DNA of 64,000 bases from Cellulomonas terrae (GTDB lineage Bacteria; Actinomycetota; Actinomycetes; Actinomycetales; Cellulomonadaceae), in assembly GCF_007990265.1 (NCBI RefSeq), contig NZ_BJWH01000009.1:62001-126000 (forward strand). The letters are read 5' to 3'. Below the pieces are notes generated by a model. That model did no database searches and was not told where the DNA came from. It worked only from the letters and a program-made list of their open reading frames with translations. Position numbers and translations under genes: made by a program. How positions within the stretch are numbered: position 1 is the first letter of the stretch; each line of letters begins with the position of its first letter. Below are positions 23,332 through 31,452 of the stretch, piece by piece.

Positions 23332-25392
23332 ATGCCCGAGTGGATGGGTTCCGGCCTGGGCACCGGTGACGTCACGCGGACCTTCTCCTACCCCGCCAGC
23401 GGCACGGGCAGCGTCCGCCCGCACGCGGTGACCGGCACCACGCTCGTCGACTCGACGACCACGCGCTCGTTCACCTACGGCTACGACGCGTCTGGCAACA
23501 CGACGTCGCGCCCCAACGACGCCGGCGTCCAGCAGACGCTCACCTGGGACGTCGAGGGGCTGCTGCGCAGCGTCCAGACGGCCGGCAGCGGCACCGACAC
23601 CTACCTGTACGACGCGTCCGGGCAGCGCCTGGTCCGGCGCCAGGGCGGAGCGCGCACCGTGTACCTCCCCGGTGGCCAGGAGGTCACCGCGTCGGCGACC
23701 GGCGTGGTCACCGCGACCCGGTACTACTCGTTCAACGGCCAGACCGTCGCCGTGCGGACGGGCCCGAAGGGCGGCGACGTCTCCACCCTCGTACCGGACC
23801 CGCAGGGCACGTCCGAGGTCGCGGTCTCGAACGCGACGAACGTGCTGACCCAGCGTCGTGACGACCCGTACGGCAACGCCCGCGAGACCGTGTCGACCAC
23901 GTGGCCCGGTGACCGTGGCTACCTGGGCAAGCCGCTCGACACCAGCGGCCTGGTGCAGATGGGCGCGCGCTACTACGACTCCCTGATCGGGCGGTTCCTC
24001 TCCGTCGACCCCGTGATGGACCTGAACGACCCGCAGCAGTGGGCGGCGTACTCGTACGCGAACAGCAACCCCGTCGCGAACTCCGACCCGACTGGCCTGT
24101 GGCCGAGCCTGGGCAAGGCCAAGTCGTGGCTGACGAGCAAGGCCCGCGCCGGGGCGTCGGCCGTCGGCAAGTTCGTGGTCAAGTACCAGGCCGAGATCAT
24201 CGGTGGTGTCGTGGGGGCGGCTGTCGGCGTCGGGTGCCTGGTGGGCACAGCGGGCTGGGGAAGCGTCGCGTGCTTCGCGGCGGCCGGGGCTGCTGGCGCG
24301 GCCGTGACGAACCTGTGGAAGTCGAAGGTTCAGAAGACCGAGGCTTTCTCCTGGGCCGCTCTTGGCCGTGACGTGGCCATCGGTGGCGCTCTCGGGGCCC
24401 TCGGTTCCATTGGCAGAGGCCTGATGACGATCCCGGGTGTGCGGTCGGCGGTGACATCCGCCACGAGCACTGCCTCGGCCGCGGTGGTCGGAGCGGCAGC
24501 CAGGGCGTCGTCGGCGACCTCGAGTGCAGCGCAGGCCGTCGCACGAGGGGCGGCGAAGGCCGCGACAAACACCGCAACCGCGGTCAAGTCGAGACTTCAG
24601 TCCTCGCCGAGCTCCTCCATTGGGCAGACGGCTGCACGGTCATGCTCCTTCGTCGGCTCCACTCTCGTGCTGATGGTCGACGGTTCAACGAAGCCCATCG
24701 AGCAGGTTGACGTCGGAGATCAGATTCTCGCGACGGATCCCGAAACGGGTGAGCAAGGAGCGCGCGAGGTCACGCATGTATTCGTCCACGATGACATCGT
24801 CGTTGACCTCCTGCTCCAAGACGGCACGGTACTTGGCACGACGGAGGACCACCCATTCTGGTCGGAGACCGAGGGGCGGTTCGAGCGCGCGGATGAGTTG
24901 TCCGTCGGCGAACGCGTCCTCACTGCTCGCGGAGAGTCGATCGCGGTCTACGGTCTTTCAGCAGCGAGTTCGCGAGTGGAGCGGGCGTACAACCTTGAGG
25001 TCGAGGGTGTCCACACGTACCATGTGGGCGAGCGAGAGGTCCTTGTTCACAATACCTGCTTGACCGCCCTGAAGGGTTGGCAGAGTCAACGATTCCAGTT
25101 CGCAAACGCAACATTCCAGCTCGACAAGCGCGGTTTTACGCACGTACTTCAGCGACACCACCCCACGTTTTGGGACGGCTCCGTGAAGCCTAGGCAGTCA
25201 TTCTTCGATGAGTCTATGTCGATTGACGATGTGCAGTCGGCGATCGGCGCGGTGGCTCGACAGAATCGGGAGCAACTTATTCGCATCGGTGCTGGCACGG
25301 ACCAGGTCCAGGGTTCAGTTAATGGGGTCAATTACGTGCTCGGTGTTTCACGGGGTCGAATTGGCCAGTTCTACCCCGGAGCCTTGCCATGA
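23332..25392 (+). CDS. 5'-truncated RHS-repeat protein with pretoxin Hint domain and C-terminal RNase-like toxin
   Basis: 686 residues from the first ATG; the frame is open back to the junction at ~23308 (GNYDAANMPEW). Order: residual RHS/YD repeats (~1-210, e.g. TYLYDASGQRLVRRQGG), the RHS core end GARYYDSLIGRFLSVDP...DPTGLWP, a hydrophobic segment (~280-330), an Ala-rich linker, a Hint/intein-like autoprotease (~438-575: CSFVGSTLVLMVDGSTKPI, block-B TTEDHPFW, ending EVLVHNTC), then a ~110-residue toxin with LDKRGFTHVLQRHHPTFWDG and GVSRGRIGQFYPG. The tail resembles bacterial EndoU/BECR-type RNase toxins; this is a pattern-level judgement. The normal N-terminus, secretion signal and promoter are absent. 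The toxin portion is less GC-rich than core genes, a sign of transfer. Confidence 0.8.
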   Translation: MPEWMGSGLGTGDVTRTFSYPASGTGSVRPHAVTGTTLVDSTTTRSFTYGYDASGNTTSRPNDAGVQQTLTWDVEGLLRSVQTAGSGTDTYLYDASGQRLVRRQGGARTVYLPGGQEVTASATGVVTATRYYSFNGQTVAVRTGPKGGDVSTLVPDPQGTSEVAVSNATNVLTQRRDDPYGNARETVSTTWPGDRGYLGKPLDTSGLVQMGARYYDSLIGRFLSVDPVMDLNDPQQWAAYSYANSNPVANSDPTGLWPSLGKAKSWLTSKARAGASAVGKFVVKYQAEIIGGVVGAAVGVGCLVGTAGWGSVACFAAAGAAGAAVTNLWKSKVQKTEAFSWAALGRDVAIGGALGALGSIGRGLMTIPGVRSAVTSATSTASAAVVGAAARASSATSSAAQAVARGAAKAATNTATAVKSRLQSSPSSSIGQTAARSCSFVGSTLVLMVDGSTKPIEQVDVGDQILATDPETGEQGAREVTHVFVHDDIVVDLLLQDGTVLGTTEDHPFWSETEGRFERADELSVGERVLTARGESIAVYGLSAASSRVERAYNLEVEGVHTYHVGEREVLVHNTCLTALKGWQSQRFQFANATFQLDKRGFTHVLQRHHPTFWDGSVKPRQSFFDESMSIDDVQSAIGAVARQNREQLIRIGAGTDQVQGSVNGVNYVLGVSRGRIGQFYPGALP

Positions 25393-25883
25393 GTCGGGTC
25401 CGCGTCGAGAGTTATGTGCGCGTTCAGGGTGCTTTTCGGCCTATTCGCAGCGTCCAGCGGTACGACGACAGCACGGAGCATGTCCCCGGAGCAATCAGCC
25501 TCCTCGTGGATGAGGTTGAGCTTCTCGGCGTCGAGCTGTGGGACGACGTGAACTGGCTCTGGCCATATGTGGTGAAAGCTCTCGACGACTGCAGGCGGAC
25601 GGGCTCCGGGAAGCGGTACTTTCCTGACCAGCCGATCGCCTTCGAAGCCAAGAAACTGCCGCGAGCTGGCAGCGTGCTTCTGACCGTTCGTGACGCTGGG
25701 TCGCTGCATCGTTCCGTCAGGGCGCCACTCGGCGAGCTGTATGAAGAGGTTGGCAGGGCCGGCCTGGACTTCTTTCAGGAACTGCGTCGTCTCTGTGGCG
25801 TTCTCGAGCTTCCGGTCGCCTCCGAGAAGGACGAAGCGACGATGCGAACCTGGTTGGCCGATAGCCCGAAAAGCAATGTCTGA
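25389..25883 (+). CDS. candidate immunity protein for the RHS C-terminal toxin
   Basis: 164 residues, soluble, no recognised domain. Its ATG overlaps the RHS stop (ATGA), so it is made together with the toxin, the standard position for a cognate immunity gene. It is acidic, with segments such as VDEVELLGVELWDDVNWLWP and LGELYEEVGRAGLDFFQELR, and its base composition matches the toxin tail rather than the core genome. Family knowledge: immunity proteins bind and block the toxin in the cytoplasm. Position and composition support the call; no sequence family was recognised. Confidence 0.65.
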   Translation: MSRVRVESYVRVQGAFRPIRSVQRYDDSTEHVPGAISLLVDEVELLGVELWDDVNWLWPYVVKALDDCRRTGSGKRYFPDQPIAFEAKKLPRAGSVLLTVRDAGSLHRSVRAPLGELYEEVGRAGLDFFQELRRLCGVLELPVASEKDEATMRTWLADSPKSNV

Positions 25884-26228
25884 ATTCGGACGGCAAGCGC
25901 GGGACGGCGGGCGTCGAGTGTGCCTCAGTCCCCAGCGTTGCGAGTTTCCGACCCAAGCTAGATTCGAACTGGGGTGTCTCCGCGGTCGAGTTTGAGTCAC
26001 CAGTCCGTCCGGGAATCATTCGCTCATCTCGCCTACCCGACAACTCGCCCGGCGTGGCGTGCGGAGTCGGTGTGCGGTGTGCGCTCAGGGCGGAGGCGGG
26101 ACGGGGCTTCGGCGTCGATGCGCTGCGCCTGATCTCCGCCTGGTGACGGGTCCGGGCCCGCAGAGCACGTCCCGTCAGTAGCCTGTGCGGACCGGCGCAC
26201 CCCGTCGGCCCCGACGACGAGGAGCCCC
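25884..26228. other. 345-bp spacer at the right border of the accessory patch
   Basis: The first half continues the lower-GC composition of the toxin/immunity genes; the second half returns to the core composition and should hold the promoter of the DUF4129/MoxR operon. A short tRNA T-loop-like string occurs near 25963 but no tRNA can be folded. No gene, repeat or terminator I can support. Confidence 0.45.
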
Positions 26229-26948
26229 GTGGCGACGCAGGCGCGCAGGCCCGGTGCGGCGCTGCTGGTCGGTGCGTTCGTCGTCGTCGCGGTGATCGGG
26301 TCCGCGCTGGCGGGGCCGTTCCGGCTGGTGCAGCGGAACGCGGACGGCGGCCCGTTCGTCATCCCCACGTTCGCCCCGCCGACGACCACGGGGACCCCGA
26401 TCCCGGTCGAGCAGGCGCTCGACGGCGACCGGGTCGACCCGCAGGTGCAGCGCTGGGTCTACCTCGTCGTCCTCTTCGTCGCCGCCCTGCTGCTGGCCGT
26501 CGCGCTCGGCCTGCTGGTCCGGTGGATCCGACGGCTGCTCGACCAGCGGGCGCCGCACGACACCGACGCCGCCGACCCGGACGTCGAGCTCACCGGGGAC
26601 GTCCAGGACGCTGCGACGCCGGCGCTGCGCGAGGGCGTCCGGCGGGCGGCGCAGGTGCTCGAGGAGGAGGTGCCGCCGGGTGACGCGGTGATCGCGGCCT
26701 GGGTGGCGCTCGAGGCATCAGCGCAGCGCAGCGGGCTGGTGCGTGACCGCGCGGAGACGGCGACGGAGTTCACGGTCGAGGTCCTCGACACGACGCGGGC
26801 GGACCCCGGGGCGACCCGCGTCCTGCTGGACCTGTACCTGGCGGCGCGATACTCCGAGCATGTCCTCACGCCCCGCGACGTCGACCAGGCCCGCACGAGC
26901 CTCGCGGCGATCGCCGACGACCTGACCCGGCGGGCGGACGACGCATGA
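26229..26948 (+). CDS. DUF4129 domain membrane protein
   Basis: 239 residues. N-terminal hydrophobic helix (GAALLVGAFVVVAVIGSALA), an extracytoplasmic Pro/Thr-rich stretch, a second helix (WVYLVVLFVAALLLAVALGL), then a cytoplasmic C-terminal DUF4129 domain with AWVALEASAQRSGLVRDRAE and YLAARYSEHVLTPRDVDQAR. In other bacteria DUF4129 proteins accompany MoxR ATPases, DUF58 proteins and transglutaminase-like proteins, as here. GTG start after GAGGAG. First gene of a five-gene operon with ATGA-type overlaps at every junction. The biochemical role is unknown. Confidence 0.85.
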   Translation: MATQARRPGAALLVGAFVVVAVIGSALAGPFRLVQRNADGGPFVIPTFAPPTTTGTPIPVEQALDGDRVDPQVQRWVYLVVLFVAALLLAVALGLLVRWIRRLLDQRAPHDTDAADPDVELTGDVQDAATPALREGVRRAAQVLEEEVPPGDAVIAAWVALEASAQRSGLVRDRAETATEFTVEVLDTTRADPGATRVLLDLYLAARYSEHVLTPRDVDQARTSLAAIADDLTRRADDA

Positions 26949-27427
26949 GGTGGGACTGGCGGCCGCCCCTGGGCTTCGTCATCGGTGCCGTCACGTGCCT
27001 GGCGGGCGGGCTCACGGCGGCGTCGTCGGGGCTCGTCGGTCTGCTCGTCGCGGCGGTCGTGCTGCTGCTCACGCGGCTCGACGGCGCACCCGACCCCGGT
27101 TGGGAGCGCAGGCACTACGACCGCCGGCACGGTGCCCGCGGGGAGGTGCAGGACCTCGCGTGGGCGATGGTCGGCCGGGACGGGCGGGTGGGTGAACGCG
27201 CCCTGCGGCAGCTGCGCGACGTGGCGCGGAGCAGGCTCGCGCGGCACGGACGCGCGATCGACGACGCCGACATCGAGCAGGTCCTCGGCGCGCGCGCCCA
27301 CCGCACCCTGACCCGCACCCGGTCGCCGCTGCCGAGCGTCGCCGACCTGCGGCACACCCTCGACGTGCTCGACCGCCTCGGACCGAGGCGCACACCGACC
27401 GACGACCCTGGGAGCCCCCCGTCATGA
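26945..27427 (+). CDS. hypothetical membrane protein of the MoxR/DUF58 operon
   Basis: 160 residues. Two N-terminal hydrophobic segments (LGFVIGAVTCLAGGLTAA, LVGLLVAAVVLLLTRL) are followed by a charged cytoplasmic region with WERRHYDRRHGARGEVQDLA and a helical tail. No named domain recognised. It overlaps the genes on both sides by 4 nt, so its expression is tied to the DUF4129 and MoxR proteins. Proteins in this position are common in actinobacterial MoxR operons but uncharacterised. Confidence 0.82.
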   Translation: MRWDWRPPLGFVIGAVTCLAGGLTAASSGLVGLLVAAVVLLLTRLDGAPDPGWERRHYDRRHGARGEVQDLAWAMVGRDGRVGERALRQLRDVARSRLARHGRAIDDADIEQVLGARAHRTLTRTRSPLPSVADLRHTLDVLDRLGPRRTPTDDPGSPPS

Positions 27428-28404
27428 CCGAGCAGCCCACCACCCTGACCGTCGCGCAGGTCGCGGACCGCGGGAGCGCGGTGCTCGACGAGGTCGCGAC
27501 GCTCGTCGTCGGCATGCGCGAGCCGCTGAAGGTCGCGCTCGCGGCCATCCTCGGCGGCGGGCACGTCCTGTTCGAGGACGTGCCCGGGCTGGGCAAGACG
27601 CTGGCGGCCAGGAGCCTGGCGACCGCGCTGGGCCTGTCGTTCCGGCGCGTGCAGTGCACCCCCGACCTGCTGCCGTCGGACATCACCGGGTCGAGCGTCT
27701 TCGACCCGGCGACGGCGTCGTTCGCGTTCCGGCCCGGCCCGGTGTTCGCCGGGCTGCTCCTCGCCGACGAGATCAACCGGACCGCCCCGAAGACGCAGTC
27801 GGCCCTGCTGGAGGCGATGGCCGAGCGGCAGGTCACGGTCGACGGCGAGACGTACCCGCTGCCCGACCCGTTCCACGTCGTCGCCACGTCGAACCCCGTC
27901 GAGTACGAGGGCACGTACCCGCTGCCGGAGGCGCAGCTCGACCGGTTCATGGTCCGCGTCGCGGTCGGCTACCCCGAGCGCGACGCCGAGGTCGACGTGC
28001 TGTCCCGTCGGCTCGCCCGCCGGCAGGAGATGGGGTCGGTGCGGACCGTCGTCGACGCCGCTACGCTGCGCTCGATGCAGGCCGGCGTCGAGGCCGTGAC
28101 GGTCGACGGCGACATCCTGCGGTACTGCGTCGACCTCGCCGCGGCCACCCGCGCGCACGACGCCGTCGAGGTGGGTGCCTCGCCGCGCGGGTCGCAGGCC
28201 CTGGTGCTCGTCGCGCGGTCGCTCGCGGTGCTGTCCGGCCGGGACTTTGTGACGCCCGAGGACGTCAAGGCCGTGGCGGTGCCCGCGCTGGCCCACCGGC
28301 TCTCGCTGACCCCGCAGGCGTGGGCGACGGGCGCGGCGCCGCAGAAGGTCGTCGCCGACGTGCTGACGCACGTCGCGGGCCCGACGACGGCTCGGCGCAC
28401 ATGA
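27424..28404 (+). CDS. MoxR-family AAA+ ATPase
   Basis: 326 residues. Walker A in FEDVPGLGKTLAARSLATAL, Walker B LLADEINRTAPKTQSALLEA, sensor 1 VVATSNPVEYEGTYPLPEAQ, sensor 2 near GSQALVLVARSLAVL, and the MoxR lid domain at the C-terminus. MoxR ATPases act as chaperones that assemble or activate partner proteins, often with von Willebrand-factor-like or DUF58 partners. The DUF58 gene is the next gene here and overlaps by 4 nt. Length and motifs are normal. Confidence 0.95.
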   Translation: MTEQPTTLTVAQVADRGSAVLDEVATLVVGMREPLKVALAAILGGGHVLFEDVPGLGKTLAARSLATALGLSFRRVQCTPDLLPSDITGSSVFDPATASFAFRPGPVFAGLLLADEINRTAPKTQSALLEAMAERQVTVDGETYPLPDPFHVVATSNPVEYEGTYPLPEAQLDRFMVRVAVGYPERDAEVDVLSRRLARRQEMGSVRTVVDAATLRSMQAGVEAVTVDGDILRYCVDLAAATRAHDAVEVGASPRGSQALVLVARSLAVLSGRDFVTPEDVKAVAVPALAHRLSLTPQAWATGAAPQKVVADVLTHVAGPTTARRT

Positions 28405-29672
28405 CCTGGGTGCGCTCGCGCGCGGCGACGGCCGGGGTCGCGGCCGGCGTGGCGCTGGTGGTGCTCGGTGCGCTGCTCGGGCGACCGGACGTCGCGGTCC
28501 TCGGTGCGGCTCCGCTGGTCGCCGGGGTGCGGGACTGGCGCCGACGTCCGTCGGTCGACCCGACCGTGCGGCTGGAGGCGTCCGACGCGCCGCCGACCGC
28601 GGGCGCACTGCCCGCCGACGTGGTCGTCACGTCCCCGTCGGGCGTGCTCCTCGGGGCGCGCCGCGGGTCGCGCGTGCTGTTCGACGCGTGGGTGCAGGTC
28701 GACGGCACGCGTCGCCTCCCGATGGTCGTGCGCACCGTCCGCACCGGTCCGCAGGAGCTCGCCCTCGTCGACGTGCAGGGCGTCGGGCCCGGGGCCGCGA
28801 GCGTGTCCGAGCCCAGCCCGCCGGCGTCCCGCTCCGCCCTCGTGCTGCCCGCCCCGCGTCCCCTGGGCGAGCTGCCCCTGCCGCCGCGGCTGCGCGGGCT
28901 GACCGGCGCCCACGAGTCGCGGCGGCCCGGCGAGGGCGGGGGGCTGCGCGACGTGCACCCGTTCGCGCCCGGCGACCGGCTGCGGCGGATCGACTGGCGC
29001 GTCACCGCGAAGCGGGCCCCTGACCTGCACGAGCTCTACGTCCGGCGCGAGCACGCGCTCGCGGAGGCGGTCGTCGTGCTCGTCGTCGACTCCCGCGACG
29101 ACGTCGGCCCCGACCCCATGACGTGGCGCGGCTCGATCCCGCCGAGGGCCGACGAGCCCACGTCGCTCGACCTGGCGCGCCAGGCGGCGACATCGGCCGC
29201 GCAGGGCTTCCTCAACCTCGGCGACCGGGTGGGGCTCGACGACCTCGGCGCGGTGCGGCGACCGCTGCCGCCCGGTGGGGGTCGACGACAGCTCGACCGC
29301 ATCCGGCACGCCCTCGCCCTGACGCGGCCCGAGGGGGACCCGCTGCGCCGCCTGCGGGCCCCGCAGATCCCGTCGGGCGCCCTGGTGATGCTCTTCTCGA
29401 CGTTCCTCGACGACGAGGCCGCGCTCGTCGCCTCCGTGTGGCGCCGCGCCGGGCACCGCGTCGTCGCCGTCGACGTGCTGCCGACCCTGCGCGAGCGGCA
29501 CCTCGGGGACCGGGAGCGGCTCGCGATGCGGATGATCCGGCTCGCGCGCGAGGACCGGCTGGCCGAGCTGGCGGACCTCGACATCGAGCTGGTGACGTGG
29601 CGGGAGTCGCCGGACGTGGCGCTCGCGTCGCTGGCTCGGCGGGCGCAGCGCCGGGCGGGGGCGGCGCGATGA
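28401..29672 (+). CDS. DUF58 domain protein
   Basis: 423 residues. Two short hydrophobic segments near the N-terminus (~10-45) and a DUF58 core with the motif GGLRDVHPFAPGDRLRRIDW. The C-terminal half looks like a von Willebrand factor A-type fold (AVVVLVVDSRDDVG, later ALVMLFSTFLDDEAALVASV). DUF58 proteins are regular partners of MoxR ATPases. The ATG at 28401 overlaps the moxR-like stop; the same frame is open upstream but is non-coding there. The molecular function of the pair is not established. Confidence 0.9.
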   Translation: MTWVRSRAATAGVAAGVALVVLGALLGRPDVAVLGAAPLVAGVRDWRRRPSVDPTVRLEASDAPPTAGALPADVVVTSPSGVLLGARRGSRVLFDAWVQVDGTRRLPMVVRTVRTGPQELALVDVQGVGPGAASVSEPSPPASRSALVLPAPRPLGELPLPPRLRGLTGAHESRRPGEGGGLRDVHPFAPGDRLRRIDWRVTAKRAPDLHELYVRREHALAEAVVVLVVDSRDDVGPDPMTWRGSIPPRADEPTSLDLARQAATSAAQGFLNLGDRVGLDDLGAVRRPLPPGGGRRQLDRIRHALALTRPEGDPLRRLRAPQIPSGALVMLFSTFLDDEAALVASVWRRAGHRVVAVDVLPTLRERHLGDRERLAMRMIRLAREDRLAELADLDIELVTWRESPDVALASLARRAQRRAGAAR

Positions 29673-30181
29673 GCGAGGTGACCGTCGAGCTGGTCCGGCC
29701 GCTGCCGGCGTGGCTCCTGCGCGCGGTGGCCGGGTTGCTCGGCGCGGCGACCCTGCTGGTCGCGTTCGCCGGGACACGGCCCCACCCGCTGCTCGTCGCC
29801 GCGTTCGTGGCCTTGGTCGTCGCCACCGTGGTGGTCCCCGGCCTCGGCCTGGCTGCGCTCGTCGTCCTGGCCGCCGGGACCGGCGTGGTGGCCCATGACC
29901 CGCCCGCGCTGGGCGTCGTCATGGTGCTGGTCCTGCTGGTGCACCTGACGCTGTGGGCGGGCGCGCTCGCCGCGCGGACGTCGTGGCGGACGCGGGTCGA
30001 GCTCGGTGTCGTCGTGCACGGGCTGCGGGACGTGGCGGCCGTGCAGGTCGGGGCGCAGGTGCTGGCCGTGGTGGCGACGGTGCTCGCCGGTGTGACGCTC
30101 GGGGACGGCGACCTGTGGCGCGCCGTCGCGCTCGTCGCGGTCATCACCGCGGCGGCGCTGCTCCTGCCGCGGCAGCTCTAG
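29669..30181 (+). CDS. hypothetical membrane protein, last gene of the MoxR operon
   Basis: 170 residues, almost entirely hydrophobic, with four to five helices (e.g. HPLLVAAFVALVVATVVVPG, LGVVMVLVLLVHLTLWAGAL). It overlaps the DUF58 gene by 4 nt at its start and the convergent DMT-transporter gene by 4 nt at its stop (TAG read on both strands at 30178-30181). No motif indicates a function. Confidence 0.82.
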   Translation: MSEVTVELVRPLPAWLLRAVAGLLGAATLLVAFAGTRPHPLLVAAFVALVVATVVVPGLGLAALVVLAAGTGVVAHDPPALGVVMVLVLLVHLTLWAGALAARTSWRTRVELGVVVHGLRDVAAVQVGAQVLAVVATVLAGVTLGDGDLWRAVALVAVITAAALLLPRQL

Positions 30182-31134
30182 GTGGCGACGGTGTCGGGCA
30201 GCATCGCGCGATCGCGCCCGCTGCGGGCCGTCTCGGCCAGGATCACGCCGCCGATGACCACCGCCCCGCCCACCAGCTGCACCGGCGTCATCGACTCGCC
30301 CAGCACCACCCACGCGGTCGCCGACGCCGCCACCGGCTCCACCATCCCGAGCAGCCCCGCCCGGGCCGCCCCGACCCGCTGGATCCCCACCAAGAACATC
30401 AGGTAGGGCGCGACGGTGCCCAGCAGGATGATCCAGACGACGAACACCCACATGGGCGGGTCGAGCGCGGTCCCGGGGACGGGGACGTCGCTGCCGAGGG
30501 TGCTGGTCGGGAAGGTCCACAGCGGCTGCAGGACCACCCAGAACAGGGCCGCGAAGCCGAGCGACCACGCGTGGGTGGTCAAGGGGTCGCGCGTCGTGAG
30601 CAGGCGGTCACCGAGCAGGTAGTACGTGGCCAGCGCGACGGACGCCCCGACGGCGGCGAGCAGCCCGACCGCGTCGAGCGTGACGTCGTCGCCCACCTGC
30701 GCGACGAGCGTGAGCCCCGCGAGGCACGCCGCCAGAGCCCACCAGACCCGCTCCCGCACCTGCTCCCGGAACACGAACCGCGCCCAGAGCGCGACGATGA
30801 GCGGCGCGGTGTACTCGATCAGCAGCGCCAGCCCGACGGGCAGCCGGCTGATGGCGACCAGGTAGAACCACTGCACCAGCGCCACGCCGACGACGCCGAG
30901 CAGGGCCAGCACGGCGACCTCGCGGCGGCTCGTCGGCCGGAGCCTGCGCGGGGACACGACGAGCGCGGCGGCGACGAGCACGACCGCCGACCCGAGGCAG
31001 CGCAGCTCGACCAGGCGGGTGGGGCCGAGGCCCGCGTCCATCGCCAGCTTGGCGACCGTCCCGTTGACGGCGAACAGGAGCGAGCCGGCGACCACGGCGA
31101 GCACACCGAGCGCGGAGGAGGTGGGCCGTGGCAC
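30178..31134 (-). CDS. EamA/DMT-family transporter
   Basis: 318 residues, ten hydrophobic helices in two EamA repeats. Examples: ALGVLAVVAGSLLFAVNGTV at the start, and GLLGMVEPVAASATAWVVLG near the end, which is the typical C-terminal EamA motif. DMT proteins of this kind export amino acids or other metabolites (RhtA/YdcZ-like); the substrate is not readable. The GTG at 31134 was chosen: the membrane pattern begins immediately after it, and the 78 codons open further upstream have no family character and overlap the divergent small gene. Confidence 0.9.
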   Translation of the reverse strand: MPRPTSSALGVLAVVAGSLLFAVNGTVAKLAMDAGLGPTRLVELRCLGSAVVLVAAALVVSPRRLRPTSRREVAVLALLGVVGVALVQWFYLVAISRLPVGLALLIEYTAPLIVALWARFVFREQVRERVWWALAACLAGLTLVAQVGDDVTLDAVGLLAAVGASVALATYYLLGDRLLTTRDPLTTHAWSLGFAALFWVVLQPLWTFPTSTLGSDVPVPGTALDPPMWVFVVWIILLGTVAPYLMFLVGIQRVGAARAGLLGMVEPVAASATAWVVLGESMTPVQLVGGAVVIGGVILAETARSGRDRAMLPDTVAT

Positions 31135-31224
31135 CGCGCGATCGTAACGATCGAGCCGCCCACAGCCCCGCACCCCCCACAGGTGCCCGACCGCCGGCGC
31201 ACCCTCGTTCGTAGCGTCTCGGCC

Positions 31225-31452
31225 ATGCCTCGTGCCGACGGTCTGCCCCTGGTCCTGCGAGCGCTCGACGACGTCGAGAGCGCGTCCCGGTCGCTGCGCG
31301 GCGCCGCGACGATGTCGTGGACGTCCGAGGCGGCGGACCGGTTCCGCACCGCCCTCGACGAGGCGCACGGCTGTGTGTACGCGGTGCAGGTCTCGGTCGA
31401 GCGGACCGTGCAGCCGGTCGCCGCGGCCGACCTCGGGACGGTGGGCCTGTGA
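31225..31452 (+). CDS. small WXG100-like helical protein
   Basis: 75 residues, predicted two-helix hairpin with a tryptophan at the turn (AATMSWTSEAADRFRTALDE), which resembles the W-x-G plus AAxxFR pattern of WXG100/ESAT-6-type proteins, though Ser replaces Gly. The stop overlaps the GTG start of the next gene (GTGA), so the pair is coupled. WXG100 proteins are secreted by type VII systems and often pair with larger effector proteins. No ESX secretion gene is visible in this window. Moderate confidence. Confidence 0.65.
   Translation: MPRADGLPLVLRALDDVESASRSLRGAATMSWTSEAADRFRTALDEAHGCVYAVQVSVERTVQPVAAADLGTVGL

Noticed and set aside
23332..25392. Interpretation of the RHS gene as a complete, independently secreted toxin gene
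   Set aside because: The N-terminal signal, most of the RHS shell repeats and a promoter are missing at the 23308 junction; only the C-terminal part is intact.
25940..26010. A tRNA-like T-loop string (ATTCGAACT) near the right edge of the RHS patch, suggesting a tRNA attachment site
   Set aside because: The flanking bases do not form a T-stem, and no acceptor, D- or anticodon arm can be folded on either strand. No direct repeat of an att site was found on the other side.
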